Notes under the pieces: model-generated
What the model was told of the DNA's origin: nothing
Databases searched by the model: none
Seen by the model: the letters and a program-made list of their open reading frames with translations, nothing else
Made by a program: the position numbers and the translations under genes
In this document: positions 26,168 through 35,163 of the stretch, piece after piece
Layout of the letters: every line of letters begins with the position of its first letter
How positions within the stretch are numbered: position 1 is the stretch's first letter
Origin: Mucilaginibacter celer
Lineage (GTDB): Bacteria > Bacteroidota > Bacteroidia > Sphingobacteriales > Sphingobacteriaceae
Assembly: GCF_003576455.2 (NCBI RefSeq)
Contig: NZ_CP032869.1
Location: 3,286,001-3,350,000 of the forward strand
Reading direction: 5' to 3'
Length of the DNA stretch: 64,000 nt

Positions 26168-26605
26168 ATGACCAATCAGTTACCTAAAATATACCTTTAC
26201 CGGCGTTTGGTGCAGGCCAAACTGTTCATCGACAGCAATTATCACGAAGCTATCGATCTGGATGCTATTGCCGATGAGGCTTATTTTTCCAAATTCCACT
26301 TTATCAGGTTGTTTAAAGGCATTTATGGCAAAACCCCGCACCAATACCTCATCACGGTGCGCATTGACAATGCCTGCCTGCTGTTAAAAAAGAGCATTGC
26401 AGTTAGCGAGGTTTGTTATGCCGTAGGCTTCGACAGCGTTACCTCATTCTCGGCGCTGTTTAAAAAAGTTACCCATTATTCGCCCGCTGCCTATCAGCAA
26501 TCCGAGCTTAAACGCCAGCAGGAAATGCAGCAAATACCCCTCAAATATATCCCCAACTGTTTTGCCATGGAAAAGGACTGGCTGCAAAACCGCAATTTTC
26601 AATAA
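26168..26605 (+). CDS. AraC-type helix-turn-helix regulator (short form)
   Basis: 145 residues, made almost only of the AraC DNA-binding domain (residues 15-112; AIADEAYFSKFHFIRLFKGIYGKTPHQY and VCYAVGFDSVTSFSALFKK). No sensor domain. Short AraC proteins next to a VOC-fold gene (26656) occur widely as a regulator plus its effector-binding or resistance protein. Fifty bases separate the two, same strand. Confidence 0.9.
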   Translation: MTNQLPKIYLYRRLVQAKLFIDSNYHEAIDLDAIADEAYFSKFHFIRLFKGIYGKTPHQYLITVRIDNACLLLKKSIAVSEVCYAVGFDSVTSFSALFKKVTHYSPAAYQQSELKRQQEMQQIPLKYIPNCFAMEKDWLQNRNFQ

Positions 26606-26655
26606 GCTTTTGTTTACCCTAAACCCGATGTTTGGATCATCAAAACAAAACACCA

Positions 26656-27069
26656 ATGATAACCAAACTTAACCATGTTAGCGTATTTGTACTGGACCAG
26701 GACAGCGCTTACGATTTTTATGTAAACAAACTGGGCTTTAAAGTGAACACCGATGCACCCATGGGCCCCGGCATGCGCTGGCTTACCGTTTGCCCGCCCG
26801 AACAGCCCGAACTGGAAATTTCACTGATGCTGATTTCGGCCGGGATGATGTTCGATGAGCATTCGGCCAACCAAATGCGCGAGTTGGTAAGCCGCGGCAC
26901 CTTCGGCTTCGGTGTGTTTGAGTGTAATAACTTAATGGCAACCTACGAAGAGCTGAAAGCCAAAGGCGTTGAATTTACAAAAGCTCCTACCAAAGAGTTT
27001 TATGGGTACGAAGCTTTGTTTAAAGATGATTCGGGTAACTGGTTTTCTCTGGGAGAAAAGAAAAGCTGA
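26656..27069 (+). CDS. VOC-family (glyoxalase/bleomycin-resistance-like) protein
   Basis: 137 residues from the ATG at 26656 (MITKLNHVSVFV); an upstream TTG in the same frame (26632) is less likely. Two beta-alpha-beta-beta-beta modules: LNHVSVFVLDQDSAYDFYVNKLGF, and a second one ending KDDSGNWFSLGEK. Metal-site candidates are the His in LNHV and the C-terminal Glu. Members bind or isomerise small toxic compounds. Likely co-transcribed with the AraC gene before it. Confidence 0.9.
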   Translation: MITKLNHVSVFVLDQDSAYDFYVNKLGFKVNTDAPMGPGMRWLTVCPPEQPELEISLMLISAGMMFDEHSANQMRELVSRGTFGFGVFECNNLMATYEELKAKGVEFTKAPTKEFYGYEALFKDDSGNWFSLGEKKS

Positions 27070-27244
27070 TCATATTATTACACAAAGACGCTACGACGCC
27101 AAGATTTATTTTTGCGGCTTAGCGTCTCTGCGCAAATCAAGTGCTTTGCACATGGCACAAAACCACCCTTAATATGGCACAAATACCAAGGTGAGATCCC
27201 CTGCTTTTCCATCGACATTTGTATAAACAAACTCTTAAAACGTT
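27070..27244. repeat. short intergenic repeat with 'ttgcggcttagcgtctctgcg'-like block
   Basis: The block around 27103-27140 (gcggcttagcgtctctgcg) resembles the degenerate units at 60541-60793 (tttgcgtcttagc, tttgcgtctcagcatct). It is partly palindromic with 27084-27100 (aaagacgctacgacgcc). Non-coding. Confidence 0.4.
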
Positions 27245-27781
27245 ATGGAAAACGCCACATTTATAAACAATCAAACCGAAGCCCGTTCTGCTTTAAAAGC
27301 TGAATTTGAACATACGGCATCGTCGCTCTTAACCACTTTGGCTGGTTTTAAACCGGAACAAATTAATACCGAAATAACAGCAAACAGCTGGACAGCCGGA
27401 CAGGTTGCCGAACACTTGTTTAAATCTGCGGTTGGCATCCCACCCCTGTTTGCCGGAAATACCGAACCTGCGCAGCGCGATCCTGCCGAAAAGAAACAAA
27501 CGCTCAGGGATATCTTTCTTGATTTTAATGCGAGGTATAAAGCGGCACCCAACATAGTACCATCAAACGGCCCGCATAAAAAGGCCGAAGTTATTGCCGC
27601 GCTGGAGGCAGTTATCCCCCAGATTAAAGAGATCATCAACACACAGGATCTGTTTGCCCTTTGTACAGATGTTGATGTACCCATGCTGGGCAAAATGACC
27701 CGGTTGGAGTGGCTGTACCTGGTATGCTACCACACCCAAAGGCACATTCACCAGTTAGAAAACATCAGGCAGGCTTTGTGA
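27245..27781 (+). CDS. DinB-superfamily protein
   Basis: 178 residues, four-helix DinB/YfiT fold. ITANSWTAGQVAEHLFKS supplies the first His of the metal site and CYHTQRHIHQLENI the other two. Members bind Ni or Zn; several are thiol transferases or damage-inducible proteins of unclear role. ATG at 27245. Its end overlaps that of the MFS gene (-) by 27 bp, so the two are convergent. No operon partner. Confidence 0.88.
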   Translation: MENATFINNQTEARSALKAEFEHTASSLLTTLAGFKPEQINTEITANSWTAGQVAEHLFKSAVGIPPLFAGNTEPAQRDPAEKKQTLRDIFLDFNARYKAAPNIVPSNGPHKKAEVIAALEAVIPQIKEIINTQDLFALCTDVDVPMLGKMTRLEWLYLVCYHTQRHIHQLENIRQAL

Positions 27782-29167
27782 GGTTTTAAATGATGCCTGT
27801 TTTGCACCCACATTATTTTTTCCATTGTGTATGAGCAGCCACAACAAAGCCACAAGTGCATAAACGCTCAAAACAATAAGCGACAGGATGTTTACCGAAG
27901 CTTCGGCAGCCTGTTTGTTCATAAATAATGTAAGGATAGACAGGCCAACACCTGCTCCCAAAAAATAGGTGGTGGTACCTATGCTTGATGCCAGGCCATA
28001 ATGCTGTTTAGGGATATTTTTAACCGCCAGTACAGATAGGCTGGTAAAACAGATGGTCATCCCCAGGCCGGATATAAATGCTGCCGATAAAAGCATCAGC
28101 GGCAGCGAATAACCGGCAAAAACAGCGCAGATTAAAGCCAGTCCGCCGGTTAGCATGCAGGCCATTCCTAATACGCCGGTTTGTTCGGTAGTAAGGCGTT
28201 TCATAATGCCGGGCAGCATAAATTTGGCGACAACCGCAGACAGGATACTGAAGGGTACCAGCAAAAGCCCGGCTTTGGCCGATGTAAAATGCAGATCTTT
28301 TTGCAGCAATAACGAGATAATAAACAGGTAGCCTGTAAAAAATGCGCCCAACAATATAAATACACCATTGGCTATAACGGTAGTTGGCGCTTTGAAAACC
28401 GACAGGTCAATAAGCGGATTACTGCCGCGCATTAACCTAAGGTAAAGGATCCGCATGCATACGGTGACACCGGTCGCACAAACTACTATTAAGGGGTATT
28501 GCTGCCTGATGTCGCCCAGTTGGTGCACACCGAAGCTTAGCATTAGCAAACCGGCCACCAGCAAAAGCCCCGAAAGCAGATCGGGTGCGGGCTGTTTTTC
28601 TTTGGGCGAGTCATCGGCCAGGTAAAACCAGCCTAATGTAATTACGAGCGCCAGTATGGGTACATTGATCAGGAAAACCCAGTGCCAGCCCAGGTAAGTA
28701 CTGATAATCCCTCCTATTGAAAGCCCGCTGCCCGAACCCACCGCAGCAAATGAGCTGAAGATGCCTATGGCTTTGCTCCGCTCCCGTTCTTCTACAAACG
28801 TATGCGTAACGATGGAAAGTGCCGAGGGCATAATTAAAGCGGCCGCCAAACCCTGCACCGCCCTCGAAATGGCGAGCATCAAAAATGTATCCGACAGACC
28901 TGCACTTAAGGACGTAAGCAAAAACAGTATAGCCCCGGCAATAAATGTAACTCTCGGCCCCTTTACATCCGATAGCTTTCCGCCAATGATCAGGAAACCA
29001 CCATACAGCAAAACATACAAAGTTTGCAGCCATTGCACCTTATCATTACTTACAAAAAACTGCTGTTGAATTGCAGGTATGGTGAGGTTGATAATAGCTA
29101 TATCAAGGGCTTCGACAAATACCGCCAGCGAGGCGATAACCACGATGCTGTTCTTATTTTGTGTCAT
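27755..29167 (-). CDS. MFS exporter, DHA2 family
   Basis: 470 residues from the ATG at 29167 (MTQNKNS); the frame is open to 29191. Fourteen hydrophobic segments; GGKLSDVKGPRVTFIAG is motif A and AVGSGSGLSIGGIISTYLG motif C. Divergent from an Lrp/AsnC regulator gene (starts 29294), which probably controls it. Lrp-linked exporters often carry amino acids, but this family mostly exports drugs, so the substrate is open. Confidence 0.9.
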   Translation of the reverse strand: MTQNKNSIVVIASLAVFVEALDIAIINLTIPAIQQQFFVSNDKVQWLQTLYVLLYGGFLIIGGKLSDVKGPRVTFIAGAILFLLTSLSAGLSDTFLMLAISRAVQGLAAALIMPSALSIVTHTFVEERERSKAIGIFSSFAAVGSGSGLSIGGIISTYLGWHWVFLINVPILALVITLGWFYLADDSPKEKQPAPDLLSGLLLVAGLLMLSFGVHQLGDIRQQYPLIVVCATGVTVCMRILYLRLMRGSNPLIDLSVFKAPTTVIANGVFILLGAFFTGYLFIISLLLQKDLHFTSAKAGLLLVPFSILSAVVAKFMLPGIMKRLTTEQTGVLGMACMLTGGLALICAVFAGYSLPLMLLSAAFISGLGMTICFTSLSVLAVKNIPKQHYGLASSIGTTTYFLGAGVGLSILTLFMNKQAAEASVNILSLIVLSVYALVALLWLLIHNGKNNVGAKQASFKTSQSLPDVF

Positions 29168-29293
29168 TTTATATCGATATTGTTCCGGCAAAATTATACC
29201 AGTAGAAATTAATAGTGTTATTTATTATAATTTTGGAACACAACGAATGCAAACGCAACGTTAACAGAACAAACATATCATCATCCATAATTT

Positions 29294-29782
29294 ATGGCAG
29301 CCCAAACAGAACAAGAAAAAACAGCCCTGCAGCTTGACCAAAAAGACTATGAAATTTTACGGCTTATAGAACGCAATGCCAAACTTACCGTGCGTGAAAT
29401 TGCGGTTAAAATAAACCTGAGCCCTACCCCTACCCACGAGCGCATTAAACGCCTTGAAAAATGGGGCGCCATAAAAAATTATACCGCCATTTTAGATAAG
29501 CGCATGCTTAACAAACGCATTATGGTAATTTGTATGGTAACCCTGCGCGAACACAGCCGCAAAGCCGGCGCCGATTTTATTAATGCCGTATTGGAGTTTG
29601 ACGAGGTGATTGAATGCTACAACATATCCGGCGATTTTGATTTTATGCTTAAAATAGTATCAGAAAGTATGGATAGCTATCACTCATTTTTTGTGAATAA
29701 ACTAAGCGAGGTGAAAGGTATAGGCCATTCAAAAAGCACCTTTGTGATGGACATTATCAAGGAAACTACTTTTTTACTGTAA
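29294..29782 (+). CDS. Lrp/AsnC-family transcriptional regulator
   Basis: 162 residues. N-terminal winged helix-turn-helix (residues 18-65; LIERNAKLTVREIAVKINLS, PTHERIKRLEKWGAI) and a C-terminal ligand-binding RAM domain (about 75-155; YNISGDFDFMLKIV). ATG at 29294; 126-bp gap to the divergent DHA2 exporter. Probably senses an amino acid or related metabolite. Confidence 0.93.
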   Translation: MAAQTEQEKTALQLDQKDYEILRLIERNAKLTVREIAVKINLSPTPTHERIKRLEKWGAIKNYTAILDKRMLNKRIMVICMVTLREHSRKAGADFINAVLEFDEVIECYNISGDFDFMLKIVSESMDSYHSFFVNKLSEVKGIGHSKSTFVMDIIKETTFLL

Positions 29783-29867
29783 CCGGATGAAACAGTATGT
29801 ATTTTAACGCGTTAAAACCAGGGTTGCGGTAGGTATTAATCGGGTCATTTTTTTTGTTTGTCGATTA

Positions 29868-29901
29868 ATTGCGGGCAATGATTAAACTTATTATATTTTT
29901 G
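29868..29901 (+). promoter_or_regulatory. candidate Bacteroidota promoter
   Basis: TATTTTTG at 29894-29901 fits the TAnnTTTG -7 box; an attg at 29868-29871 is 22 bases upstream, in the range for the -33 box. The start codon of the lipoprotein gene is 58 bases downstream. Confidence 0.5.
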
Positions 29902-29959
29902 AAACCAACTTTTACAGGCCTTATCCCGTATTTATTATTGACCGCTAAAACGGATCTGT

Positions 29960-31057
29960 ATGACAAAAAAAATTTTACTATCTCTGCCGAAGTTGTTCGG
30001 TTTCCTGTTTATCATTTTAGCTTTTAACTCCTGTAAAAAGGATAAAACCACCACACCGCAAAAACCTACTGTAAATCCGGTTACGCTGGGTTTGTATGAG
30101 TATGCCAGCGGCGTAAATAAAAGGATCTTTTTACCGGTTACCCAGGTAGGCACCAAGGCAGTTACCTATTATACTGTGTTCGATACCGGTTCATCGGGCA
30201 TGACACTTGATGCTGATGGAATTTTACCGGCATCTATGATCACCTCATCAGGAATCCAGGTTACGGGCGACTCGGTAGTGGTAAACGGTATTACCGTTAC
30301 CAAAACCACAGGCATCATAAGTTTTGGCGACAACCTTAGCGGTACTAAAGAATACGGCAACCTTGCCTATGCCAATATCACCATAGGCGATCAGCTGGGT
30401 AACCTCAGCCTCAAGCGGGTACCCTTTTTTCTTTACTATAAAATAGTTGATAACAATAACAATAAATTCCCGGCCCACTCCAGCGATGTGTTTGGCGTTG
30501 GCCCCGGTACAAGTTATGTAATCAGCCAGATTCAAAGTCCGCTGCAGTATTTTGAAACGGGGAGCAATCTTACGGGAGGGTTTAAACTGGCTACCTTAAA
30601 TAAAAGCATGTTCAGCACTGCCGGCAACTATGTTAGCAACCTGTTAACCATCGGCCTTACCAATACCGATCTGTCTTCATCCGGCTTTATTATGCATGGG
30701 CTCAGCAGGTTTAACGTAGGCGGGTATTCGCCCAACATCCCTGCAACTATAAGCTACAGCGGCAAAACCATTGCAGCAACGGTGCTTTTTGATACCGGCA
30801 CACCATCAACCACTGTAATTGAAGATAAACTGGCAACAACGGCCATAGGGAACCTGCCTGCAAACTCGACAGTTACGGTAACTACCAACCAGGGCTTTGT
30901 TTACACCTATACCACCACCAGCACTTCAAACCTTACCGAGGTACAAAACCCTGCAAATACCGGCGACAGCCGCACCATTTTCAGCCTCGATTTTTTCATC
31001 AGCAATGAATACCTAACAGATTACGGCAACCACCGCATAGGGTTGAAGAATAATTAA
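29960..31057 (+). CDS. lipoprotein with two DTG motifs, resembling a bilobed aspartic protease
   Basis: 365 residues. A lipobox (FIILAFNSCKKD) around residue 26 predicts a lipid-anchored envelope protein. FDTGSSGMTLD at residue 74 and LFDTGTPSTTVIE at residue 277 each carry the DTG of aspartic proteases, 203 residues apart, close to the spacing of the two catalytic Asp in pepsin-like enzymes. Hydrophobic-hydrophobic-DTG-Ser/Thr context fits both. The rest has many short beta strands. Retropepsins have one DTG per chain; two in one chain suggests the pepsin form, rare in bacteria. Not proven a protease; a DUF3443-like family is an alternative. Confidence 0.7.
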   Translation: MTKKILLSLPKLFGFLFIILAFNSCKKDKTTTPQKPTVNPVTLGLYEYASGVNKRIFLPVTQVGTKAVTYYTVFDTGSSGMTLDADGILPASMITSSGIQVTGDSVVVNGITVTKTTGIISFGDNLSGTKEYGNLAYANITIGDQLGNLSLKRVPFFLYYKIVDNNNNKFPAHSSDVFGVGPGTSYVISQIQSPLQYFETGSNLTGGFKLATLNKSMFSTAGNYVSNLLTIGLTNTDLSSSGFIMHGLSRFNVGGYSPNIPATISYSGKTIAATVLFDTGTPSTTVIEDKLATTAIGNLPANSTVTVTTNQGFVYTYTTTSTSNLTEVQNPANTGDSRTIFSLDFFISNEYLTDYGNHRIGLKNN

Positions 31058-31063
31058 GACTAT

Positions 31064-31100
31064 AAAAGGCAGACGCTATCTTTTAAAAAGTTTGCCTTTT
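31064..31100. terminator. hairpin between convergent genes
   Basis: aaaaggcagac pairs with gtttgcctttt (one mismatch) around a 15-base loop. It overlaps the end of the LytTR gene and can stop both the lipoprotein gene (+) and the regulator (-). Confidence 0.6.
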
Positions 31101-31795
31101 AATAACTTATCCATTACCTCGTCGTAAAAACTCAGCCCTATACTAATCCTGGTACCGTTAACATTAATCATATTACCTTCAATATTGTTAATTAAGTCGG
31201 CATTAACAATGTAACTTTTGTGCACCTGGATAAACTTTTCGGCAGGTAATTTCTCCTCAATTCCTTTAACGGTTAGGTAAACCACCAGTTTTTTATGCAG
31301 CGTGTAAAGCGTAACGTAATTGGCCATTGCTTCAATATAAACCAGCTCGTTATATAACACCCGTTCTATTTTACCATCGCACTTCACATAAAAATGATCA
31401 GCTTCATTTTTATCCGCCGGATGCTGCTTTTGCCTCAACATTTTTAATTCGAGTGCTTTTTGTGATGCTTTCAGAAAACGCTCGAGCGGGAAGGGCTTCA
31501 CCAGGTAATCAACCACGGCCATTTCAAAACCCTCAAGTGCGTACTGGCCGTATGCTGTAGTCATGATAACCATAGGCAGGTTTGTGGTTGAGCGCAGAAA
31601 CTGGAAGCCGCTCATTTTGGGCATGTTTACATCTAAAAATATCAGGTCGATATCGTTATTGTTAATGATGCTTGTGGCCTTCAGCGGATTTTCGACGGCA
31701 TCAACCAATACCATAAAGTCGGTTTCTTCAATATATTCCTGCAGCAGCTTGCGGGCTATCGGCTCATCGTCAATAATAAGGCAGTTTAACTTCAT
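31076..31795 (-). CDS. LytTR-type response regulator
   Basis: 239 residues: receiver domain (residues 3-120; phospho-acceptor in LIFLDVNMPKMSGF, near residue 56, with KPFP as the conserved Lys loop) and LytTR DNA-binding domain (about 140-238; HFYVKCDGKIERV, KFIQVHKSYIVN). Overlaps the LytS kinase gene by four bases (ATGA type), so both are one operon and a two-component pair. Confidence 0.95.
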   Translation of the reverse strand: MKLNCLIIDDEPIARKLLQEYIEETDFMVLVDAVENPLKATSIINNNDIDLIFLDVNMPKMSGFQFLRSTTNLPMVIMTTAYGQYALEGFEMAVVDYLVKPFPLERFLKASQKALELKMLRQKQHPADKNEADHFYVKCDGKIERVLYNELVYIEAMANYVTLYTLHKKLVVYLTVKGIEEKLPAEKFIQVHKSYIVNADLINNIEGNMINVNGTRISIGLSFYDEVMDKLLKGKLFKR

Positions 31796-32811
31796 ACGCC
31801 TGTCAGGGTTAAATTCACTTCAAAACTATCTATACTATCCGTTATTTCGAGTTTGTGTTTTTGCGGATAGAGAATTTCGAGCCTGCGCCTGGTATTTGCT
31901 ATTCCCAGGCCGCACGAACGTTCTTCGCGGCTGCCTGTAAATACATCCTTAGTATTATAAACCCGCAACCACAAATCGCCGTTTTGATATTTCAGGCTGA
32001 TATCAACCAGGTTGATCCGGTGCTCATTAAAACCAACGTATTTAAAGGCATTTTCAACAAAAGCAACAAACAAAAGCGGGGCGATATAAACCGGCTCATT
32101 GATATCGCATGCACAAAACGACACCAAAATCCGCTCATCTATCCTGCCCTTTTGTATGGCTATATAGTTTTTAATATAGTTAACTTCGCTCTCCAGGCTT
32201 ATCCGTTCAACATTACATTCGTACAGCTGGTAACGAAGCATTTCCGAAAATACAAGCAACATTTCTCTCGCCGCTTTATTTGATTTATCAATATGCCCGT
32301 AAATAGAGTTGATGGAATTGAACAAAAAATGTGGATTAAACTGAGCCCTTAAAAAATTGAGCTCGTTGGTGGCCTTCTCTTTTTCAATCTTTTCAATATA
32401 AACCTGCGAGCGGATTTTTTCGATGATCATTTTTGCTGCCAGGATACAAAGCACCCAAAAAAGTATATTAACAAACGAATCGGCAAAAATAGAAAGGTAG
32501 TTAAACTGCGGATAAGCAACCTTAAAAACATAAATAGTTACAAACATAGATACCGGCACCCTTACTGCTGCGGTTAGGCTTATCCCCAGCAAAAACATAA
32601 ATGCAAACAATGCATATCGCTTTTTATTAAGCAAAACAGGTATAGTATAAAACGCATTGAAATAGTAGTTTGCCGAGATAAACAGCAGATAACAAAACTG
32701 AATGGTGATGGCATGGGTTAATACCAGCGTACCGTTTCTGAAAACAAAAATCCAGAAAAGGTACGCCAGCAACCAAAATACGATGTGATATGCTGTTTTG
32801 TTGAATTTCAA
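31792..32811 (-). CDS. LytS-like sensor histidine kinase
   Basis: 339 residues. Four hydrophobic segments in the first 135 residues form the membrane sensor. The His_kinase motif FNPHFLFNSINSI holds the phospho-His near residue 160; a degenerate ATPase domain follows (residues 235-335; SCGLGIANTRRRLEILY). The start is TTG at 32811; an in-frame stop sits seven codons upstream and there is no ATG before the first helix. Partner of the LytTR regulator downstream. Signal unknown. Confidence 0.9.
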   Translation of the reverse strand: MKFNKTAYHIVFWLLAYLFWIFVFRNGTLVLTHAITIQFCYLLFISANYYFNAFYTIPVLLNKKRYALFAFMFLLGISLTAAVRVPVSMFVTIYVFKVAYPQFNYLSIFADSFVNILFWVLCILAAKMIIEKIRSQVYIEKIEKEKATNELNFLRAQFNPHFLFNSINSIYGHIDKSNKAAREMLLVFSEMLRYQLYECNVERISLESEVNYIKNYIAIQKGRIDERILVSFCACDINEPVYIAPLLFVAFVENAFKYVGFNEHRINLVDISLKYQNGDLWLRVYNTKDVFTGSREERSCGLGIANTRRRLEILYPQKHKLEITDSIDSFEVNLTLTGV

Positions 32812-32864
32812 TTTGAACGATAATATTTATTTAAGTTACGATTTGTGTTTAATGCCAGATGCCT

Positions 32865-32910
32865 TAAGTAGAAAGTATTAAGTCATTTTTAAGGAGAGAC
32901 TTTCTACTTA
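32865..32910. repeat. inverted repeat after cytochrome gene
   Basis: taagtagaaagt (32865-32876) and actttctactta (32899-32910) form a perfect 12-bp stem. It lies between the end of the cytochrome gene and the start of LytS (both minus strand), so it can end the 34.9-32.9 kb operon transcript. Confidence 0.5.
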
Positions 32911-32928
32911 GAACTTATGACTTCGGAC

Positions 32929-33357
32929 TCAAAGCTTCCCATCCGGAAAGGCCTGGCCCTTGTGGCATGTTTCGCATGATACCACCAGGGCTGCGTTACC
33001 TATTTTAGGGTGTTTAAGTTTAAAATATTTTTTATTGATGCCGATGGTCATCCGCATCATTTGGCGGGTAATTTCCTTTTCGGGTTTGGCATCGCTTACA
33101 AAATCAAGTCCGTGTCCGTTTTTTGAGTTGGCATGGCAAAAACCGCAGGTAACGCCAAGGCCATCCTCAAAATCATCAGCCATAATGCTTTGTAAATCAT
33201 GCGCACTGATGTCTTTGGGCAATACCTTTAAGTTTTCATAATGCACCGGCTCCGGCTGATTGATAGTGGCAGCCGCGGTAACACTTATTGAAGCCGCCAA
33301 AAATGCTATAACCAGCAGCTTCCGGTTTATTTTTACCGGGATTGTTTTTAATTTCAT
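32929..33357 (-). CDS. secreted dihaem c-type cytochrome
   Basis: 142 residues with an N-terminal signal segment (about residues 12-32). Two haem-binding CxxCH motifs: CGFCH near residue 73 and CETCH near 128. The spacing and the helical middle (EITRQMMRMTIGINKKYF) resemble the photosynthetic-reaction-centre cytochrome family (PF02276-like) found in non-phototrophic Bacteroidota. It should transfer electrons in the periplasm. Third gene of an operon with a phosphoesterase and a YceI protein, three bases after the latter. Confidence 0.88.
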   Translation of the reverse strand: MKLKTIPVKINRKLLVIAFLAASISVTAAATINQPEPVHYENLKVLPKDISAHDLQSIMADDFEDGLGVTCGFCHANSKNGHGLDFVSDAKPEKEITRQMMRMTIGINKKYFKLKHPKIGNAALVVSCETCHKGQAFPDGKL

Positions 33358-33360
33358 AAC

Positions 33361-33909
33361 CTAAGCCTTTTTTGCGGTAACGTTAATGTTCACTTCTAAT
33401 TCATCGGCAAGGGTGCTTGTGCCTCCTATCCCAAAATACCTCCGGTTTATTTTAAATGATCCTTTAAAGTTATATCCCCCGGGCAGCGCCACTACTGTAA
33501 AAGGGAACGATACCGGCTTAATTACACCCTTCATCGTCAATTTTCCGCTCAGCCGGTATGTTCCGCTTTTACTTAATAGGGTAATTTTTTCAGATACAAG
33601 CCTGATTTTTGGGTAATTTTTAGCATCGAAATAGTTTTCACCGCGTAAATGATCGTCGCGCAGGCTGTTTCCGGTGTTTATAGTAGCTGCAGCAACAGTT
33701 ACATCAAAGCTGCTGCCGGCTAAATTTTGTATATCGAAACTGATATTCCCCTCAAAGCCGGCGAGAGTGCCCTCCACATCAAAGCCAAGGTTTTTTATGG
33801 TAAACTTCAAATCCGATTCCTGTTCAACCGGCTTATACTGTGCTTTGCCTGTTGTTGCCAGGCAAAGCATAAACAGCAATACCGTTAATATTCTTATCAT
33901 GTTTTCCAT
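33361..33909 (-). CDS. YceI-family periplasmic protein
   Basis: 182 residues. Signal peptide ends near TGKAQ (residue 24). The body is the YceI eight-strand barrel that binds isoprenoid/quinone-like lipids: FDVTVAAATINTGNSLRDDHLRGENYFDAKNYPKI is the family's signature part, read here as SLRDDHLRG and FDAKNYP. With the neighbouring cytochrome it suggests quinone or isoprenoid-linked electron transfer in the periplasm. Four bases from the phosphoesterase gene. Confidence 0.93.
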   Translation of the reverse strand: MENMIRILTVLLFMLCLATTGKAQYKPVEQESDLKFTIKNLGFDVEGTLAGFEGNISFDIQNLAGSSFDVTVAAATINTGNSLRDDHLRGENYFDAKNYPKIRLVSEKITLLSKSGTYRLSGKLTMKGVIKPVSFPFTVVALPGGYNFKGSFKINRRYFGIGGTSTLADELEVNINVTAKKA

Positions 33910-33913
33910 TAGC

Positions 33914-34933
33914 TTACTTCTGTTCGGTTACTTTATCGGCCTCTATTAAAGGCATATCGGTAATTGCCAACGTGTGATTATGCTCAACATAATTTACGCT
34001 TGTTAAACCCAGAAAACTGCGTAGTTTTTCGGCCGGAACCTTCATTGGTCCGGGTGAGGGTGCAGCACCCGGCGCGGGCTGCGGAAACGCCGTAGAATTA
34101 GCGGTATGAAACGTAATATTACCCTCCACTTTTTGAATAGTTTGATGAATATGACCATTAAGCACCGATACTGAACCGAAACGTTTTAGTAAAGCCAGTG
34201 CCTGTGCGCTATCATCAGTTCCCCAACCCCATTGCGGGTAGATGGCCCAAAGCGGGATGTGTGCAAATACTACAATAGGCGTACTGTTGGATAGTGGCTT
34301 TAAATCATTTTCAAGCCATTTGAGTTGGGCCGGACCAATGTATCCAAGGCCGCCGTCAACATGGTTGGTTACATTCACCAGACCGATAAAGTGTACCCCA
34401 TGCGAATCAAAACTATACCAGCCATCGCCTATGGTACCCTTGCCGTAACGTTCCAAATAAAGCTTGCCGTTATCGGTTACGTCATGTTCGCCGGGTACAT
34501 AAAAAATCTTTTCGGTTTTTACGCTTTTTAATGATTGTTCGAGGGTATCAAACTCATCGGCCTGGGCCAGGTGCGACAAATCGCCGGTATGTAAAACAAA
34601 CGATGGCGCATTGGGCATACTGTTAATTTTATCGATGGTGGCATTAAGCGTACCCACAACATCCGGGTTAGCGGCTTTGCTAAACCCGATATGGCTATCA
34701 CTGATCTGCACAAAACTAAAATCAGATTTAGGTACTATCAGCCCTTTTTTCAGCCCGCCGGTAGCCCTGTCAATCATCTGGCTCATACCGTATGATTTTA
34801 GTACCCCGCCGGTCATCATCCACAGTACGCCTGTACCCGCCCAGGCCATACATTCTAAAAATCCCCGGCGATCGATGCCATCATTATTTGTATCGGGACT
34901 ATCGTGTTCGTGCGTATGAAAGTGTTTTTTCAT
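33914..34933 (-). CDS. Tat-exported metallophosphoesterase
   Basis: 339 residues. RRGFLECMAWAGTGVL near residue 22 is a twin-arginine signal, so the folded enzyme is exported. Calcineurin-like motifs in order: ISDSHIG, HTGDLSH, GEHD, FAHIPLW and GHIH, giving a dinuclear metal site. His-rich N-terminus before the RR. It heads an operon with YceI and cytochrome c. TatA is encoded at 50735. Substrate unknown (phosphodiester or phosphomonoester). Confidence 0.92.
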   Translation of the reverse strand: MKKHFHTHEHDSPDTNNDGIDRRGFLECMAWAGTGVLWMMTGGVLKSYGMSQMIDRATGGLKKGLIVPKSDFSFVQISDSHIGFSKAANPDVVGTLNATIDKINSMPNAPSFVLHTGDLSHLAQADEFDTLEQSLKSVKTEKIFYVPGEHDVTDNGKLYLERYGKGTIGDGWYSFDSHGVHFIGLVNVTNHVDGGLGYIGPAQLKWLENDLKPLSNSTPIVVFAHIPLWAIYPQWGWGTDDSAQALALLKRFGSVSVLNGHIHQTIQKVEGNITFHTANSTAFPQPAPGAAPSPGPMKVPAEKLRSFLGLTSVNYVEHNHTLAITDMPLIEADKVTEQK

Positions 34934-35163
34934 CCTGTTATCTTTTTAATGATCAATAAATTATGACACTAAAGAAGACAAAGAGGCGCGCATGGCATAC
35001 TATTTTACATGAACGTATTGATTTACTTGATGAGGTTGTTTTTTAAATAATCAAACCATACATACCTTAGGGCATAAATGCCGGCAAGCTTCAAATTTGC
35101 TAATCAGAAAAATAAAAGAAAATTAATCCACCGAATGCAGGCCCGGCTAAATATCAGCAAGAA

